Below, in pieces: positions 25,289 to 34,781 of a DNA stretch of 64,000 nucleotides; within the stretch, counting starts at the first letter, position 1; each line of letters begins with the position of its first letter. This DNA comes from Verrucomicrobiales bacterium (GTDB lineage Bacteria; Verrucomicrobiota; Verrucomicrobiia; Verrucomicrobiales; DEV007): the NCBI GenBank assembly GCA_016795505.1, contig JAEUHH010000076.1:39556-103555 (forward strand), in the 5' to 3' direction. The translations under genes were made by a program, and so were the position numbers. A model generated the notes under the pieces. That model ran no database searches. It was not told the origin of the DNA and saw nothing but the letters and a program-made list of their open reading frames with translations.

Positions 25289-27490
25289 TCAGTACAGATG
25301 CGCCGACCAGGTGGCGACAGGCTCAGTGGTGAGCCGCAGGACGCCCAGACCGCGGGCATCGCGCTGATACAGCGTCCGGTCGCTGTCGGCAGAGGGGGAT
25401 GCATGGACATGGCGCCGTCCGGGTGGGTAGATGGCCGCTCCGGTATTCGCGTCGGCTTCGGCAAAGCTGAGGTAGGCATTCACACCCAGCACCGACGATG
25501 GCGAACCCATCTGCCACTCGTGGAGAAAGAGGTAGCTGCGTGGGATACGCACCTCCAGCCGCCGGGCGCCGCCCTCGCGGGTCTGCATCCGGGCCAGTAT
25601 CCCTTCGGGCATGAGGATCATGTTGTATCCGTCGCCGAAGGCGGCGAGTTGCGGTCGCTCCACCTCCACAGCTCCTTCCGCCGCGCCGACATTGATGCGC
25701 AGTTTGTCGACAAAGCCAAACTGACCCACCTGTCCCGCCGGCCGGGCGTCGATCGCCAGATCGGCGATCAAGGCCGGGCTACCCGCCACGTCCTGGAACG
25801 GCACCCCGGCGATGTCGAAGGTGAAAAAGAGGAAATTCGCATCGGCATCGGCCCGCATCGTCACGCCATCTTCGCCCTCGGCCAGTGTGGCGGGCCCGGC
25901 GAGCGGCTCGCGGGCGGCATCGGAGTAGACATCGGCCGGGGTGAGGGCGACACGCTGCCCGAGGCTCAGGTCACGGACGGCTTCGATCTCGCGGGGATAG
26001 GTGAGCGTCCTCCCACCGATCTCGACTTCGACGAACACCGGCTTTTTGAACCGCGCGGCACCCTCGATCGGCTGGAAGGGGAAAGTCGCCTGAAAGCGCT
26101 TCGCTGCGAGGGGCTCGAGGGAGAAATCGACCCAATTGCTGACCGCCGAACCCATGCCGATGCGGTATTTGCCCTGAGTGGGCTGGTTGGCACCGTTGAG
26201 AAACTGCCACTCGAGTTTCACGCCGTTGCTGATGTCGTGAAAGACCTGGCTGATCCACTCCACGGACACCGGCTCGAGGCGGGAAACGATATCGAGGAGC
26301 CGGGAGCCGTCCTCGTCGATGACGAAATAGCTGAGCCGCAGATTCGGGTCGGCCACATCGAAGGCGGCATTGCCCCCGGGCAGGTTCTGCACCGCCCGGC
26401 GCAGGTAGTCGATGTTGAACTCCGCAGCCCGACCGGCAGGAATATCAAACGCATGGTAGGGCTGCTCGGGCGTGAGCAGTTGACCCATCGACAGCGCGGC
26501 CAGGTAGCCTTTGCGCGGCTGGTCGCTGCGGTTGCGCAATTTGACGGTGGCTTTGACACGTCCGTTGTCGGCGAGTTCGCCGCGCCCGGTGAGTTCGTAG
26601 CCATCGGCGGGCTTTGGCTTCGCCATCACCGCGTCGAAGAGATACTGCCCCATCACTTTGTGGGCACTTTCGTTCGGATGCAGGGTGTCGGGCACATCGG
26701 AGGGCGGGTCGGTCTCGAATATCCGCCCCAATCGATCCGCCATGGTCAGCACGGCGGCCTCCGGCTCGACGCCGACGGGAATGCCGCCCCCGAGAGGCGC
26801 GAGCGCCTTGCCCATGTCGACGAAGAGGACGCCGTTTTTCTCCGCCACTTCGCGGGCCACGGTGGCCTGGGTGCGGGTGAGCCCCCAGCCGGTCGGGCCG
26901 GAGGAGGCCCGCGTGATGCTGGGGCCGACGATGATGATGTCCGCCTGATTCTCGCGGCAGGCATCCACGCAGCGCTGCAGGGAGCGGCGATAGGAATCGA
27001 GGGAATAGCCGCGGTTGGAGTCGTTGATACCGAATTTCACGACCACCAGATCGGGCTGGTTGACGAAGGCATCGGTGGTGACCCGCTGGATGGCATCGAG
27101 GGCGCAGCGGCCGCCGATGGCGAGATTTTCGAGATAGATTTCCTTGCCGAGATGCTCACGGAGCTTCGCGGGATGATTCTGCTCGGGATTCAGCGCCCGC
27201 ACGCCGCCGGTGTAGAAAAACTCGCGAGCCAGTTTATCGGCGAACTCCGCTACGTAGGAGTGGAGCCAGTTGCCGTTGTTCTCGTTCCGGATGTACATCC
27301 AGGTCACCGAATCGCCGAGGGCGACGATGTGCACGGGTCTCTGGCCATCCAGCTTCGCGAAGGTACGGGGGATGAAGGTCCGTAACTGCTCCCGTTGCTC
27401 GAGCGTCAGCGGATAGGGCTCCGCCACTGATCGATCCGGCAAGCCGGCCACCAGACCGAGCAGCAGCCCTATCCCGAGAAAGCTTCTCAT
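25289..27490 (-). CDS. exported SGNH/GDSL hydrolase with C-terminal beta domains
   Basis: A 733-residue exported protein (signal peptide MRSFLGIGLLLGLVAGLPDRSVAE shown in part: FLGIGLLLGLVAGLP). Block I of the SGNH fold is VALGDSV with the nucleophile Ser61, the oxyanion Asn is in FGINDSN near residue 169, and the final Asp-x-x-His is in DTLHPNESAH near residue 293-300. After about residue 330 come beta-rich regions resembling carbohydrate-binding or C-terminal domains of large GDSL esterases. The enzyme probably removes acyl groups from polysaccharides. An open frame continues to 27571, but the ATG at 27490 opens the signal peptide and is preceded by AT-rich sequence. A TTGACT about 45-55 bp upstream may be a -35 element but has no good -10. 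Confidence 0.85.
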   Translation of the reverse strand: MRSFLGIGLLLGLVAGLPDRSVAEPYPLTLEQREQLRTFIPRTFAKLDGQRPVHIVALGDSVTWMYIRNENNGNWLHSYVAEFADKLAREFFYTGGVRALNPEQNHPAKLREHLGKEIYLENLAIGGRCALDAIQRVTTDAFVNQPDLVVVKFGINDSNRGYSLDSYRRSLQRCVDACRENQADIIIVGPSITRASSGPTGWGLTRTQATVAREVAEKNGVLFVDMGKALAPLGGGIPVGVEPEAAVLTMADRLGRIFETDPPSDVPDTLHPNESAHKVMGQYLFDAVMAKPKPADGYELTGRGELADNGRVKATVKLRNRSDQPRKGYLAALSMGQLLTPEQPYHAFDIPAGRAAEFNIDYLRRAVQNLPGGNAAFDVADPNLRLSYFVIDEDGSRLLDIVSRLEPVSVEWISQVFHDISNGVKLEWQFLNGANQPTQGKYRIGMGSAVSNWVDFSLEPLAAKRFQATFPFQPIEGAARFKKPVFVEVEIGGRTLTYPREIEAVRDLSLGQRVALTPADVYSDAAREPLAGPATLAEGEDGVTMRADADANFLFFTFDIAGVPFQDVAGSPALIADLAIDARPAGQVGQFGFVDKLRINVGAAEGAVEVERPQLAAFGDGYNMILMPEGILARMQTREGGARRLEVRIPRSYLFLHEWQMGSPSSVLGVNAYLSFAEADANTGAAIYPPGRRHVHASPSADSDRTLYQRDARGLGVLRLTTEPVATWSAHLY

Positions 27491-27711
27491 TACTGAAAAT
27501 TTATAAAATGAAAACTTCTGCCATTCGTAAGCGCCACGCAAGGCTAAGTCAAAACCCTTATCCCCGATCACGCCAGTCTGAACTCACTTTTTCCCAGAAC
27601 TGAGAATTCCCGGCGCTTCCGGGCCTGTCGCGCCGGTCTGGATGAGACATCGTCGACTTTTGTCAGAGAGACGGCTTGCGTTACCCGCCTGACTTGTCCA
27701 TAAAGGGACCC

Positions 27712-28431
27712 GTGAATGAGTCGGACGACACCTCTTCTCCCCGTATCCGCGACCTGCCCGAATCGGAGCGGCCCCGTGAAAAGCTGGCCTCCCGCGGGCC
27801 ATCGGCCCTGGCGGATGCGGAACTGCTGGCGCTCTTTTTCGGGACCGGACGGCGCGGACAAAGCGCGGTGGATCTGGGACGCTCGCTGATTCGCCGATTC
27901 GGCTCGCTCCAGGCGATTTCCCGCCAATCGGTGACGGAGTTGGCCCAGTTTCCCGGCATCGGCCCGGCCAAAGCCTCGCAGCTCGCTGCCGTCTTCGAAG
28001 TCGGGCGCCGCCTCGCCCGCGAACGCTATCGCGAGCAACCCATCGACGGGCCGGAAGCTGTCTATGACCTGCTGGGAGCGGAACTGCGGTCGCTGAATCA
28101 GGAAAGCGTGCGCGTGATCCTGCTCGACCGGCGTGCGAATCTGCTCCACACCACCGAGATCACCCGCGGCACCCTCGACGAATGCATGGCCCATCCGCGC
28201 GAGATTTTTCGCCAGGCGATCGCGTGGTCGGCCGCGTCATTTATTCTGGTTCACAACCATCCCAGCGGAAATCCCCACCCCAGCAACGCCGATGTGGCCA
28301 TGACCCGCCGACTCCGCGATGCGGCCGAGTTGTTGAAGATCACCTTTCAGGATCACGTCATCATCGGCACCCCGTCGGAGACGCCCGGCAGCCTGCCTTA
28401 CTACAGCTTCAAGGAAGCGGGACTGGTGTGA
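27712..28431 (+). CDS. radC: RadC family JAMM-motif protein
   Basis: A 239-residue RadC protein. The N-terminal helix-hairpin-helix region contains FPGIGPAKASQLAAVFEVGRR (shortened: FPGIGPAKASQLAAVFE), and the C-terminal JAMM/MPN+ domain has the metal-binding set HNHPSGNPHPSNAD with His181, His183 and Asp194. Despite its name the family has no proven role in repair; the domain is deubiquitinase-like. The start is the GTG at 27712, which has a purine-rich AAAGGGA 5 bp upstream; a TTG further upstream is less likely. It converges with the frameshifted nuclease gene. Confidence 0.93.
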   Translation: MNESDDTSSPRIRDLPESERPREKLASRGPSALADAELLALFFGTGRRGQSAVDLGRSLIRRFGSLQAISRQSVTELAQFPGIGPAKASQLAAVFEVGRRLARERYREQPIDGPEAVYDLLGAELRSLNQESVRVILLDRRANLLHTTEITRGTLDECMAHPREIFRQAIAWSAASFILVHNHPSGNPHPSNADVAMTRRLRDAAELLKITFQDHVIIGTPSETPGSLPYYSFKEAGLV

Positions 28432-28560
28432 GGCGGGCCTCCGGCTTTTCAGAGTTCTTTTGGCTATTTTGCCGCGCAATCGAGGTCATAATGCCGTCCC
28501 AAAAGGAGAGCCAACCCATCCGAATCGCCCGGCAAGCCTGCGGCCTACAGCGAGGCCTCT

Positions 28561-29378
28561 TCAGTCCGGCTTCCGCTCCAGATACCGCGCGACCTCCTCG
28601 CTGGAAAGGTCCGTCAGTTCCGCAATCTCCGCCGGCGTCCGGCCCTTCGATGACATCCGCCGGACCATCTCGGCGACACCTTTCTCGACTCCCTTTTCGA
28701 TGCCTTCTTCGAGAAGTTCGCGCCCGGCTCGGGTTTTCCGCAGTGGTGTCAGTTCGGCGATCATTTTTCGAATTTCCTCGCGGGATTTGGTTTTAAAGCG
28801 CTGGAGCAAAAGTAAAAGAAAGATTTCGCCCAGCAAATCCTGATCTTCACGGGCAGGAAATCGCATTCGTTGATGCGACGATAGTGCCCGGCGGCGTTCT
28901 TTTCAAGTTCCGGCAGCGGCTCGCGCAACGGGGACAGCGCCGCCAGCAGAGACGAGGCTGGATTCCGGGCTTCCAGCGCATCGAGGAGTTCGTCGAGGAA
29001 GAGCACCTCGATGCGCGGATGCAAGGGCCGGCCCACGGGCATCTCCGAACGCGAGCCGAAAATAACAGCTGCCTCGACCTCTCTAGGGCGGTAATCGCGC
29101 CTCCGACAGGCCTTGCGGGGGTTGATCTGCTTCCAAAGGATCTGCCGCGCGAACTCGACCCGATTGAAAATGGAATGGTCGTGATAGATCTGAAACTCGA
29201 CGAGGTGGAAAGGATCCACGGGATCAGGTGGCTCCAACAACAGGTCGCACCGAATCTCAAGTTGCTTAAACGACCTGGCCGAGCCCCGACACCCGTGAGG
29301 CAGGGGTAGGCCGGTGAGTTCGCGCAGCCAATCGGGATGGTCGCGAAAGAGTTCGAGGAAGACGTGGTCGGAGTCCAA
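28561..29378 (-). pseudogene. frameshifted Rpn-family nuclease/transposase-like gene (DUF2887)
   Basis: The protein is a PD-(D/E)XK nuclease of the Rpn/DUF2887 type: MDSDHVFLELFRDHPDWLREL, then the catalytic segment RCDLLLEPP...FHLVEFQ (Asp and Glu-x-Gln), then LEARNPASSLLAALSPL, ending in a helical part with ETRAGRELLEEG-like repeats (here KTRAGRELLEEGIEKGVEKG). The frame breaks near 28866-28870: the first part reads RRINECDF and runs into unrelated residues and a stop, while the normal continuation (MRFPAREDQDLLGEIFLLLLL) is in a different frame. A single-base change or sequencing error would explain it. Start TTG at 29378 is supported by the AAGGTGAG site and matches the usual MDxD start of the family. 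Rpn proteins promote recA-independent recombination. Confidence 0.75.
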
Positions 29379-29382
29379 TGCC

Positions 29383-29390
29383 CTCACCTT
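29383..29390 (-). promoter_or_regulatory. Shine-Dalgarno site deciding a TTG start
   Basis: AAGGTGAG on the minus strand sits 4 bp before a TTG at 29376-29378. It is the best ribosome binding site near this gene and makes the TTG (MDSDHVF) more likely than the in-frame GTG at 29387 that lies inside the site. Confidence 0.55.
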
Positions 29391-29516
29391 ACGGCTTGCC
29401 CTCCGGTTCAGGCAAGCATCAAACGGTATCGCCAAGGAGACGTCAGTTTTCCCAACCAGTAAGAACCTGGTTTCCCACCGCCTTGCCTTGACAATGGCTT
29501 TTCCCACTGGTCCGCG

Positions 29517-31181
29517 TCAGCCCATCGCGAGCAACTGGGCCGTCACAATGCGCAGCACCATGGTCAGGGGATACACCGCCGCATAGGCCACCGCCGGCGA
29601 GTCGCAGCGTGCCAGACCCGAGGCAAAAGCCAGCGCCGGCGGATCCGTCATCCCGCCGGAGAGCAGGCCGCTGAGGTTCATGTAATTCATGCCATCGATC
29701 CGGCGGGCCAGCACCCCGACGAGGAGCAAAGGCAGACAAGTCACCGAGATGCCTGCCAGCACCCAGACGATCCCCTGCGCCGTGAAGACCGTGTCCGCGA
29801 GACCGGCCCCCGAGAGCAACCCCACCTGGGCGAGAAAGAGGATCATGCCCAATTCCCGCAGCGCCCGGTTGGCATTGGCCGGCAGATGCATCAGCAGCGG
29901 CCCGAGGCGTCCGAGCTTTCCCAACACGATCGCCACCACCAGCGGACCGCCCGCCAGACCCAACTTGACCGGAGCCGTCAGACCGGGAATGGCCAGGGGA
30001 ATCAGCCCCACCAGCACCCCGAGCAGAATGCCCGCGAAAATCCCCGCGAAATTTGTCTCCTCCAACTGCTTCACCGCATTCCCCACCGCCTCGGTAGCCG
30101 CATCCAGCCCCGCTTCGCTCCCGACGAGTTGGAGCCGGTCGCCAAATTGCAGACGCAGGTCCGGCAAAGCCGTGAAATTGAGATCGCCCCGCGTCAGCCG
30201 CGTCACCGTGACCCCGTGCAAATGATCCAGGCCGAGTTCCCGCACCGACTTGCCGAGAATCGCGCGATGGGTCACCACCACCCTCCGGAAACTGACCGGA
30301 CCCGGCGCAGCCATGAGATCTTCCTCCGCCGCGCTGCCGACGACCCGGCGAAACTGCTCCAAATGACGCCGCGTCCCCACGGCCAGAATCGTGTCGCCAG
30401 CGCCCAGCACCGTGTCGGGTCCGGCGACCTGGACCAATTCTCCCCCCGCACGCCTGATGCGGGAAATGACCACCCCCGTCTCCCGCGCACCGGGCACCTC
30501 GGAGAATCGGAGATCGATGAGATTCGGATTCTCCACCCGCAGATTCAGCCGCTCCAGAGGCTCGATCCCCTCGCCCTGCTGCCGGCGGAACGCCTCCGCC
30601 TCGGCCGCCACGTCGACGCCGAACCACCAGCGCAGCCCCACCAGCCCGAGGATGATGCCCACCACCGCCAGCGGATAGGTCGCCGCATAGGACAGGGCTG
30701 CCAGATTGGCTCCGTCCCCCGCGTCCGCCGCCGCCCGCAGCCCTTCCTGGGCCGCCCCGAGCGCCGGCGTGTTCGTCGTCGCCCCGCAAAAAACCCCTAC
30801 CGTTACTGGCGTCGACCAGCCGAGCAGCCAGCCCCACAGCAGCGAGAGCCCGCCGCCCAGCATCACCAGCAAAGCCGCGTAGCCGTTGAGCCTCAGGCCA
30901 TGGCGCCGTAAAGACGCGAAAAATCCCGGCCCCATCTGCATGCCGAGGGAGAAGACGAACAGCACCAGACCGAAATCCTTCACAAAATGGGCCACCGCCG
31001 TGCTGGGGGTAAACCCAAAATGCGCCAGAGCCAGCCCTGCGAAAAGAACCCCGGCCAGCCCCAGACGCACCCCACCAAACCGGATTCGCCCCAAGCCAAT
31101 GCCGACCAATGCCGCCACACAAAGCAGCAACAAGTCCCGGACGACGGGCGGCAAAGCCCCGATGGTTTCAGATCCCGGCAT
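29517..31181 (-). CDS. AspT/YidE-family membrane transporter with two RCK_C domains
   Basis: A 554-residue integral membrane protein. Two blocks of about five or six transmembrane helices (residues about 15-190 and 385-550) carry the paired Asp-Al exchanger signatures (GVFCGATTNTPALGAAQ and LSGLLSGGMTDPPALAFA). Between them are two cytoplasmic TrkA_C/RCK_C domains (about 205-290 and 295-370; LGAGDTILAVGTRRHLEQ and LQFGDRLQLVGSEAGL). The family includes the aspartate:alanine antiporter AspT and the uncharacterised YidE/YbjL proteins; the substrate here is not known. The first Met at 31181 is used. Divergent from lpxA across 139 bp that include the dispersed repeat. Confidence 0.9.
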   Translation of the reverse strand: MPGSETIGALPPVVRDLLLLCVAALVGIGLGRIRFGGVRLGLAGVLFAGLALAHFGFTPSTAVAHFVKDFGLVLFVFSLGMQMGPGFFASLRRHGLRLNGYAALLVMLGGGLSLLWGWLLGWSTPVTVGVFCGATTNTPALGAAQEGLRAAADAGDGANLAALSYAATYPLAVVGIILGLVGLRWWFGVDVAAEAEAFRRQQGEGIEPLERLNLRVENPNLIDLRFSEVPGARETGVVISRIRRAGGELVQVAGPDTVLGAGDTILAVGTRRHLEQFRRVVGSAAEEDLMAAPGPVSFRRVVVTHRAILGKSVRELGLDHLHGVTVTRLTRGDLNFTALPDLRLQFGDRLQLVGSEAGLDAATEAVGNAVKQLEETNFAGIFAGILLGVLVGLIPLAIPGLTAPVKLGLAGGPLVVAIVLGKLGRLGPLLMHLPANANRALRELGMILFLAQVGLLSGAGLADTVFTAQGIVWVLAGISVTCLPLLLVGVLARRIDGMNYMNLSGLLSGGMTDPPALAFASGLARCDSPAVAYAAVYPLTMVLRIVTAQLLAMG

Positions 31182-31257
31182 GGGCGCGTTCTCTCAAAGG
31201 CATCTTCGGTGCCATCGCCATTCATAAAATGTGACCCTTCCGACCCAACCCGGTTGA

Positions 31258-31301
31258 CTCTCCGATCAGACCCTGTTCAGTCGGCGATCAGACCCTGTCG
31301 G
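31258..31301 (+). repeat. dispersed CCCTGTT repeat, two units
   Basis: Two GATCAGACCCTGT cores 22 bp apart, with TCGGCGATC between them, in the divergent gap before lpxA. A third weak copy (CAACCCGGTTGACTC) precedes them. The element ends 20 bp before the lpxA start and could affect transcription of either neighbour. Confidence 0.8.
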
Positions 31302-31320
31302 TCCGGACCCATCACCCCGC

Positions 31321-32124
31321 ATGAAGGCCCACCCCACCGCCGTGATTTCCCCAGAAGCCGTCCTCGCCGAAGATGTCGAGGTCGGCCCCTATACCGTCAT
31401 CGAAGGACCGGTCCAGATCGGCGCCGGCTCCCGAGTCGCCTCCCACGCCTGCCTGCGGGGTGATTTGCGCATCGGTCCCGGCTGCCAGATCGGCAGTGGT
31501 GCCATCCTCGGTGCCGACCCCCAGTCGGTCGGCTTTGACCCGGCTATTCAAAGCGGAGTCGAGATCGGGGAAGGCAACGTCATCCGCGAGTACGTGACCA
31601 TCCACCGCAGCCTTTACGAAGGGCAATCCACCCGGATCGGGCGGAACAATTTCCTCATGACTGGCGCCCACCTCGGGCACGATGTCATCATGGGGGACCA
31701 CAATGTCGTCGCAAACAACTGCCTGTTGGCCGGCCACGTCGAGATCGGACACCGCTGCTTTCTCGGCGGCGGCTCGGCCTTCCACCAGTTCATGCGGATC
31801 GGAGATTATGTCATCGTCCGGGGCCAGAGCGCTTTCGGCCTCGACATTCCCCCGTTCGTCACGGCCGCCGGGGTCAACCGCATCTCCGGCCTGAACGTGA
31901 TCGGCTTACGGCGCGGCGGCTTCGACCGCGATGCCCGGGCCGAGATCAAAAAGGCTTTCGACCTGCTCTATCGCTCGGGACTGAATCTGACTCAAGCACT
32001 GGAGGCGGCAGACTCGCGGGACAGCTGGTCGGACCAAGCCAGGCTCTTCATCGACTTTTTCCGCGTACCGGGGCGGCGAGGCTTCTGCCTCAAGCGTTTC
32101 GGGGGGGAAGATCCGGATTTGTGA
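31321..32124 (+). CDS. lpxA: acyl-[ACP]--UDP-N-acetylglucosamine O-acyltransferase
   Basis: A 267-residue protein that adds the 3-O-acyl chain to UDP-GlcNAc, the first step of lipid A synthesis, in the cytoplasm as a trimer. The left-handed beta-helix of hexapeptide repeats fills residues 1-190 (VEIGPYTVIEG-type repeats such as VEVGPYTVIEG and VQIGAGSRV). The family motif DPQSVGFD (residues 66-73) and the catalytic region MTGAHLGHD, with His120 as the general base, are present, as is IREYVTIHRS. A C-terminal helical part follows. It is the usual length. lptD follows on the same strand after a probable terminator and promoter. Confidence 0.96.
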   Translation: MKAHPTAVISPEAVLAEDVEVGPYTVIEGPVQIGAGSRVASHACLRGDLRIGPGCQIGSGAILGADPQSVGFDPAIQSGVEIGEGNVIREYVTIHRSLYEGQSTRIGRNNFLMTGAHLGHDVIMGDHNVVANNCLLAGHVEIGHRCFLGGGSAFHQFMRIGDYVIVRGQSAFGLDIPPFVTAAGVNRISGLNVIGLRRGGFDRDARAEIKKAFDLLYRSGLNLTQALEAADSRDSWSDQARLFIDFFRVPGRRGFCLKRFGGEDPDL

Positions 32125-32194
32125 CTCAAGGGCGTGAAACTGCCGCAGGATTGAAATTTCCGTTGGTGTTTTCTCCAGAACTTGCTAAAGAAGA

Positions 32195-32220
32195 CGGTTC
32201 AGCGGAACCGAGCTTTTCTT
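32195..32220 (+). terminator. probable intrinsic terminator after lpxA
   Basis: A 6-bp stem CGGTTC / GAACCG (32195-32200 and 32205-32210) with a 4-base loop, followed by AGCTTTTCTT. The T-rich tail is broken by one A and one C, so termination may be partial. Confidence 0.5.
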
Positions 32221-32249
32221 GACGAAAGGCTTTTACGAATCTTCATAAT
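32219..32249 (+). promoter_or_regulatory. possible lptD promoter
   Basis: A -35-like TTGACG at 32219-32224 and a -10-like CATAAT at 32244-32249 are 19 bp apart, a little longer than the ideal 17. They lie 33 bp before the lptD ATG. The Shine-Dalgarno AAGGGAG abuts the start codon, which is closer than usual. Confidence 0.4.
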
Positions 32250-32281
32250 TGGTATAGCTTGACCGAGAAAATCCAAGGGAG

Positions 32282-34681
32282 ATGACCACTCTTTCGAAAA
32301 AACAGCTTCACCGGCTGGCAGGCGTCGCATTTTGTGCGTGGCTGGCTTTCACCGGCTCTCCTGCGGCCTTTGGCCAGGCGGAAAACCTCTTGGAATCGGC
32401 CGCCGAGGCCGCCCAAAACCTGCAGATCGAGAGTAACGAGACCTCTTTCGACGAGACGCTCGGCATCGCCAAAGCCACCGGCAATGTCCGCATCCGCTAC
32501 GGTGAGGTGGTGATCGAGGCCGAACAGGCGGAATACCACCAGTCCAGCGGCAAGGTCTTTGCCCGTGACAACGTCCGGGTATTCAAAGATGGCTCGATCT
32601 TCACGGGACAGGAGATCATTTACGACACCAACACGGGCGACATGACCTCGTCCGACCTCCGCAGCGCTCTGGCGCCCCTGTTTTATGAAGCCGCCGATCT
32701 GAGCGTGCCGAAGGAGGGCTCGGAAAAAATCTCGATGGGCGAGTCTTATTTCACGACCCACGACTCATCGAATCCGAATTTCCGCATCCGGGCGAAGTCG
32801 ATGGATATCTACCCCGGCGACCGCGTCGTGATGAAAGGCGTGAAGTTCTACACCGGCGACACGCCGATTTTCTGGTTCCCCTATCTGTCACAACCGCTTG
32901 ATGATGAGCTGGGTTACTACTTCGTGCCCGGTTTCAGCACGCCGTGGGGTGCCTTCCTGTTGAACCAATACGGTTTCATGCTGGGCGACCACACGCTGGC
33001 CCAGGCCCACCTCGACTACCGCAGCGAGCGCGGTCTGGCGGGCGGGATCGAGTTCAAATCGCAGCGCTATCGCGGCAATCCGAATTTCGGACGGCTCAAC
33101 CTCTACTACGCCAGCGACGACGATCCGCAGAGCGCCTACTCCGGCCGGACCCGCACGGAGCCGATCGACTCTGATCGCTACCGAATCAATTTCCAACACC
33201 GTGTCTACCTGCCCGGGCCAGACAAGAGCACGCTATATCTGGACATCGACATCAACAAGCTGAGCGATCAGTTCATGTATGAGGACTTCTTCCCGGCCGA
33301 GTACCGCACCGATCCGCAGCCGGACAATATCCTCAATCTGGTCAAGACCAACCCGTGGGGCACTGTGTCCCTGTTGGGCCGGTTCCAGTTGAACGACTTC
33401 TTTGACACCGACGAGCGGCTGGAACTGGCGGTCGATTTCACCCGCACGCCACTCTCCGACACCGGATTCTTCTACGACGGCTTCACCACGGCGGGCATCT
33501 TGAGCGAAAATGTTGGCGACACCCGCCGCCGTGCCCTGCTTAACTCGCGCGATGAACTGCAAGCCCAGTTGTTGGATCTGGAAAACGGCGTTTTGACCGT
33601 CCGCAATGGCCAATTGGTCGATGCTGACGGCAATGTGGTCGATGAGAATTACAACGCCGAGCACCGCCAGTCAGTGGTCTCCGAGATCGAGCGCCTGCTC
33701 GAGCCCCGCGGCTACGGTCGCTTCGAGACTTATCATGAAGTCCTTTACCCGATCTCCATCGGCAATGCGCTGACTGTGGTGCCTCGCGTCGGCGGCGGTT
33801 ACTCGAACTACTCGGATATCGACAATCCGGGCATCGACTCCTTCGACCGCACCATCGGACACGCCGGCGTCGATACATCGATGAAGTTCTCCAAGAAATA
33901 CGGCGACGTCCAAAACGAGACCTTGGGCATCGATGGCATCATCCACGTATTCCAGCCCTACCTGAACTACTCCTATGTCAGCACTGACGAGATCGGTAGC
34001 CGTTTCACGCCGATCGATCGCCTGACTCCGACCACCCGTCTCCGCCCGCTGGATCTGCCGATGTTCACCGCCACCGATGGCATCAACGACTGGCAGATCG
34101 CCCGCATCGGGATGTCCAACCGTTTCCTGACCCGCCGCAATGGTGGCACCCACAACTGGCTGAGCTTCAATACTTACTTCGAAAACTACATCGAAGACCC
34201 CGAATTCAACCGCGATTTCTCGAACCTCTTCAACGAGATCGCGTGGTCGCCGCTGCCGTGGCTGTCGGCCCGCGTTGACTCGCAGTTGCCGGTCTTTGGC
34301 GAAGAGGTCGATTTCACCGAGAACACCAGCTCGCTGAATTTCATGCCGACGGAGTGGTTCCAATTTTCCGTGGGCCACTACTATCTGGAAGATCACCCGT
34401 TCTTCCGCGATTCGAACCTGATGTCCTTCGGCACCTACACGCGTCTGAGCGACCAGTGGGGTCTGAGCACGGTTCATCGCTTCGAAGCGGACGACAATAC
34501 TCTGGAAATCCAGCAGTATCAGATCCACCGCGACCTGTCGAGCTGGACGGCCAGCCTCGGTGCCATCGTTCGTGACAATCGCCGCGGCGAGGACGAATAC
34601 GGCATCCTGCTGAGCCTGACCCTGAAGGCCTTCCCGAAGATCACCGTCCCGCTCGACTTGGAGCCGGGTGGCGTGCAGTAA
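32282..34681 (+). CDS. lptD: LPS-assembly protein LptD
   Basis: A 799-residue outer-membrane protein that, with LptE, inserts LPS into the outer leaflet. The N-terminus has a signal peptide (HRLAGVAFCAWLAFTGSPAAFG) and an OstA/LptA-like beta-jellyroll (about residues 38-170) with IESNETSFDETLGIAKATGN and VRIRYGEVVIEAEQAEYH. The remaining part (about 200-799) is the C-terminal beta-barrel domain, rich in alternating aromatic and polar residues (YFVPGFSTPWGAFLLNQYG). Codon use matches the neighbours. Few cysteines are present, so the disulphide pattern of the E. coli protein is not expected. It converges with murC-murB. Confidence 0.92.
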   Translation: MTTLSKKQLHRLAGVAFCAWLAFTGSPAAFGQAENLLESAAEAAQNLQIESNETSFDETLGIAKATGNVRIRYGEVVIEAEQAEYHQSSGKVFARDNVRVFKDGSIFTGQEIIYDTNTGDMTSSDLRSALAPLFYEAADLSVPKEGSEKISMGESYFTTHDSSNPNFRIRAKSMDIYPGDRVVMKGVKFYTGDTPIFWFPYLSQPLDDELGYYFVPGFSTPWGAFLLNQYGFMLGDHTLAQAHLDYRSERGLAGGIEFKSQRYRGNPNFGRLNLYYASDDDPQSAYSGRTRTEPIDSDRYRINFQHRVYLPGPDKSTLYLDIDINKLSDQFMYEDFFPAEYRTDPQPDNILNLVKTNPWGTVSLLGRFQLNDFFDTDERLELAVDFTRTPLSDTGFFYDGFTTAGILSENVGDTRRRALLNSRDELQAQLLDLENGVLTVRNGQLVDADGNVVDENYNAEHRQSVVSEIERLLEPRGYGRFETYHEVLYPISIGNALTVVPRVGGGYSNYSDIDNPGIDSFDRTIGHAGVDTSMKFSKKYGDVQNETLGIDGIIHVFQPYLNYSYVSTDEIGSRFTPIDRLTPTTRLRPLDLPMFTATDGINDWQIARIGMSNRFLTRRNGGTHNWLSFNTYFENYIEDPEFNRDFSNLFNEIAWSPLPWLSARVDSQLPVFGEEVDFTENTSSLNFMPTEWFQFSVGHYYLEDHPFFRDSNLMSFGTYTRLSDQWGLSTVHRFEADDNTLEIQQYQIHRDLSSWTASLGAIVRDNRRGEDEYGILLSLTLKAFPKITVPLDLEPGGVQ

Positions 34682-34723
34682 TCGCCGACGCGTCGGTCGG
34701 TTCTGGCTCTGATGCCAATTCGC

Positions 34724-34739
34724 GTTGCCTGATGGCAAC
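34724..34739. terminator. possible hairpin between convergent lptD and murC-murB
   Basis: A 6-bp stem GTTGCC / GGCAAC with tetraloop TGAT lies 43 bp after the lptD stop and 43 bp after the murC-murB stop. It has no T-run, so it is a weak candidate for a bidirectional stop signal. Confidence 0.3.
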
Positions 34740-34781
34740 CCGGAATGGGGAGCCATCACGGAAAATGGCCTCCAGGCATCC

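Noticed and set aside
25232..27385. Open frame of more than 700 codons opposite the SGNH hydrolase gene
   Set aside because: Begins inside the dispersed repeat, has no motif and mirrors a real gene.
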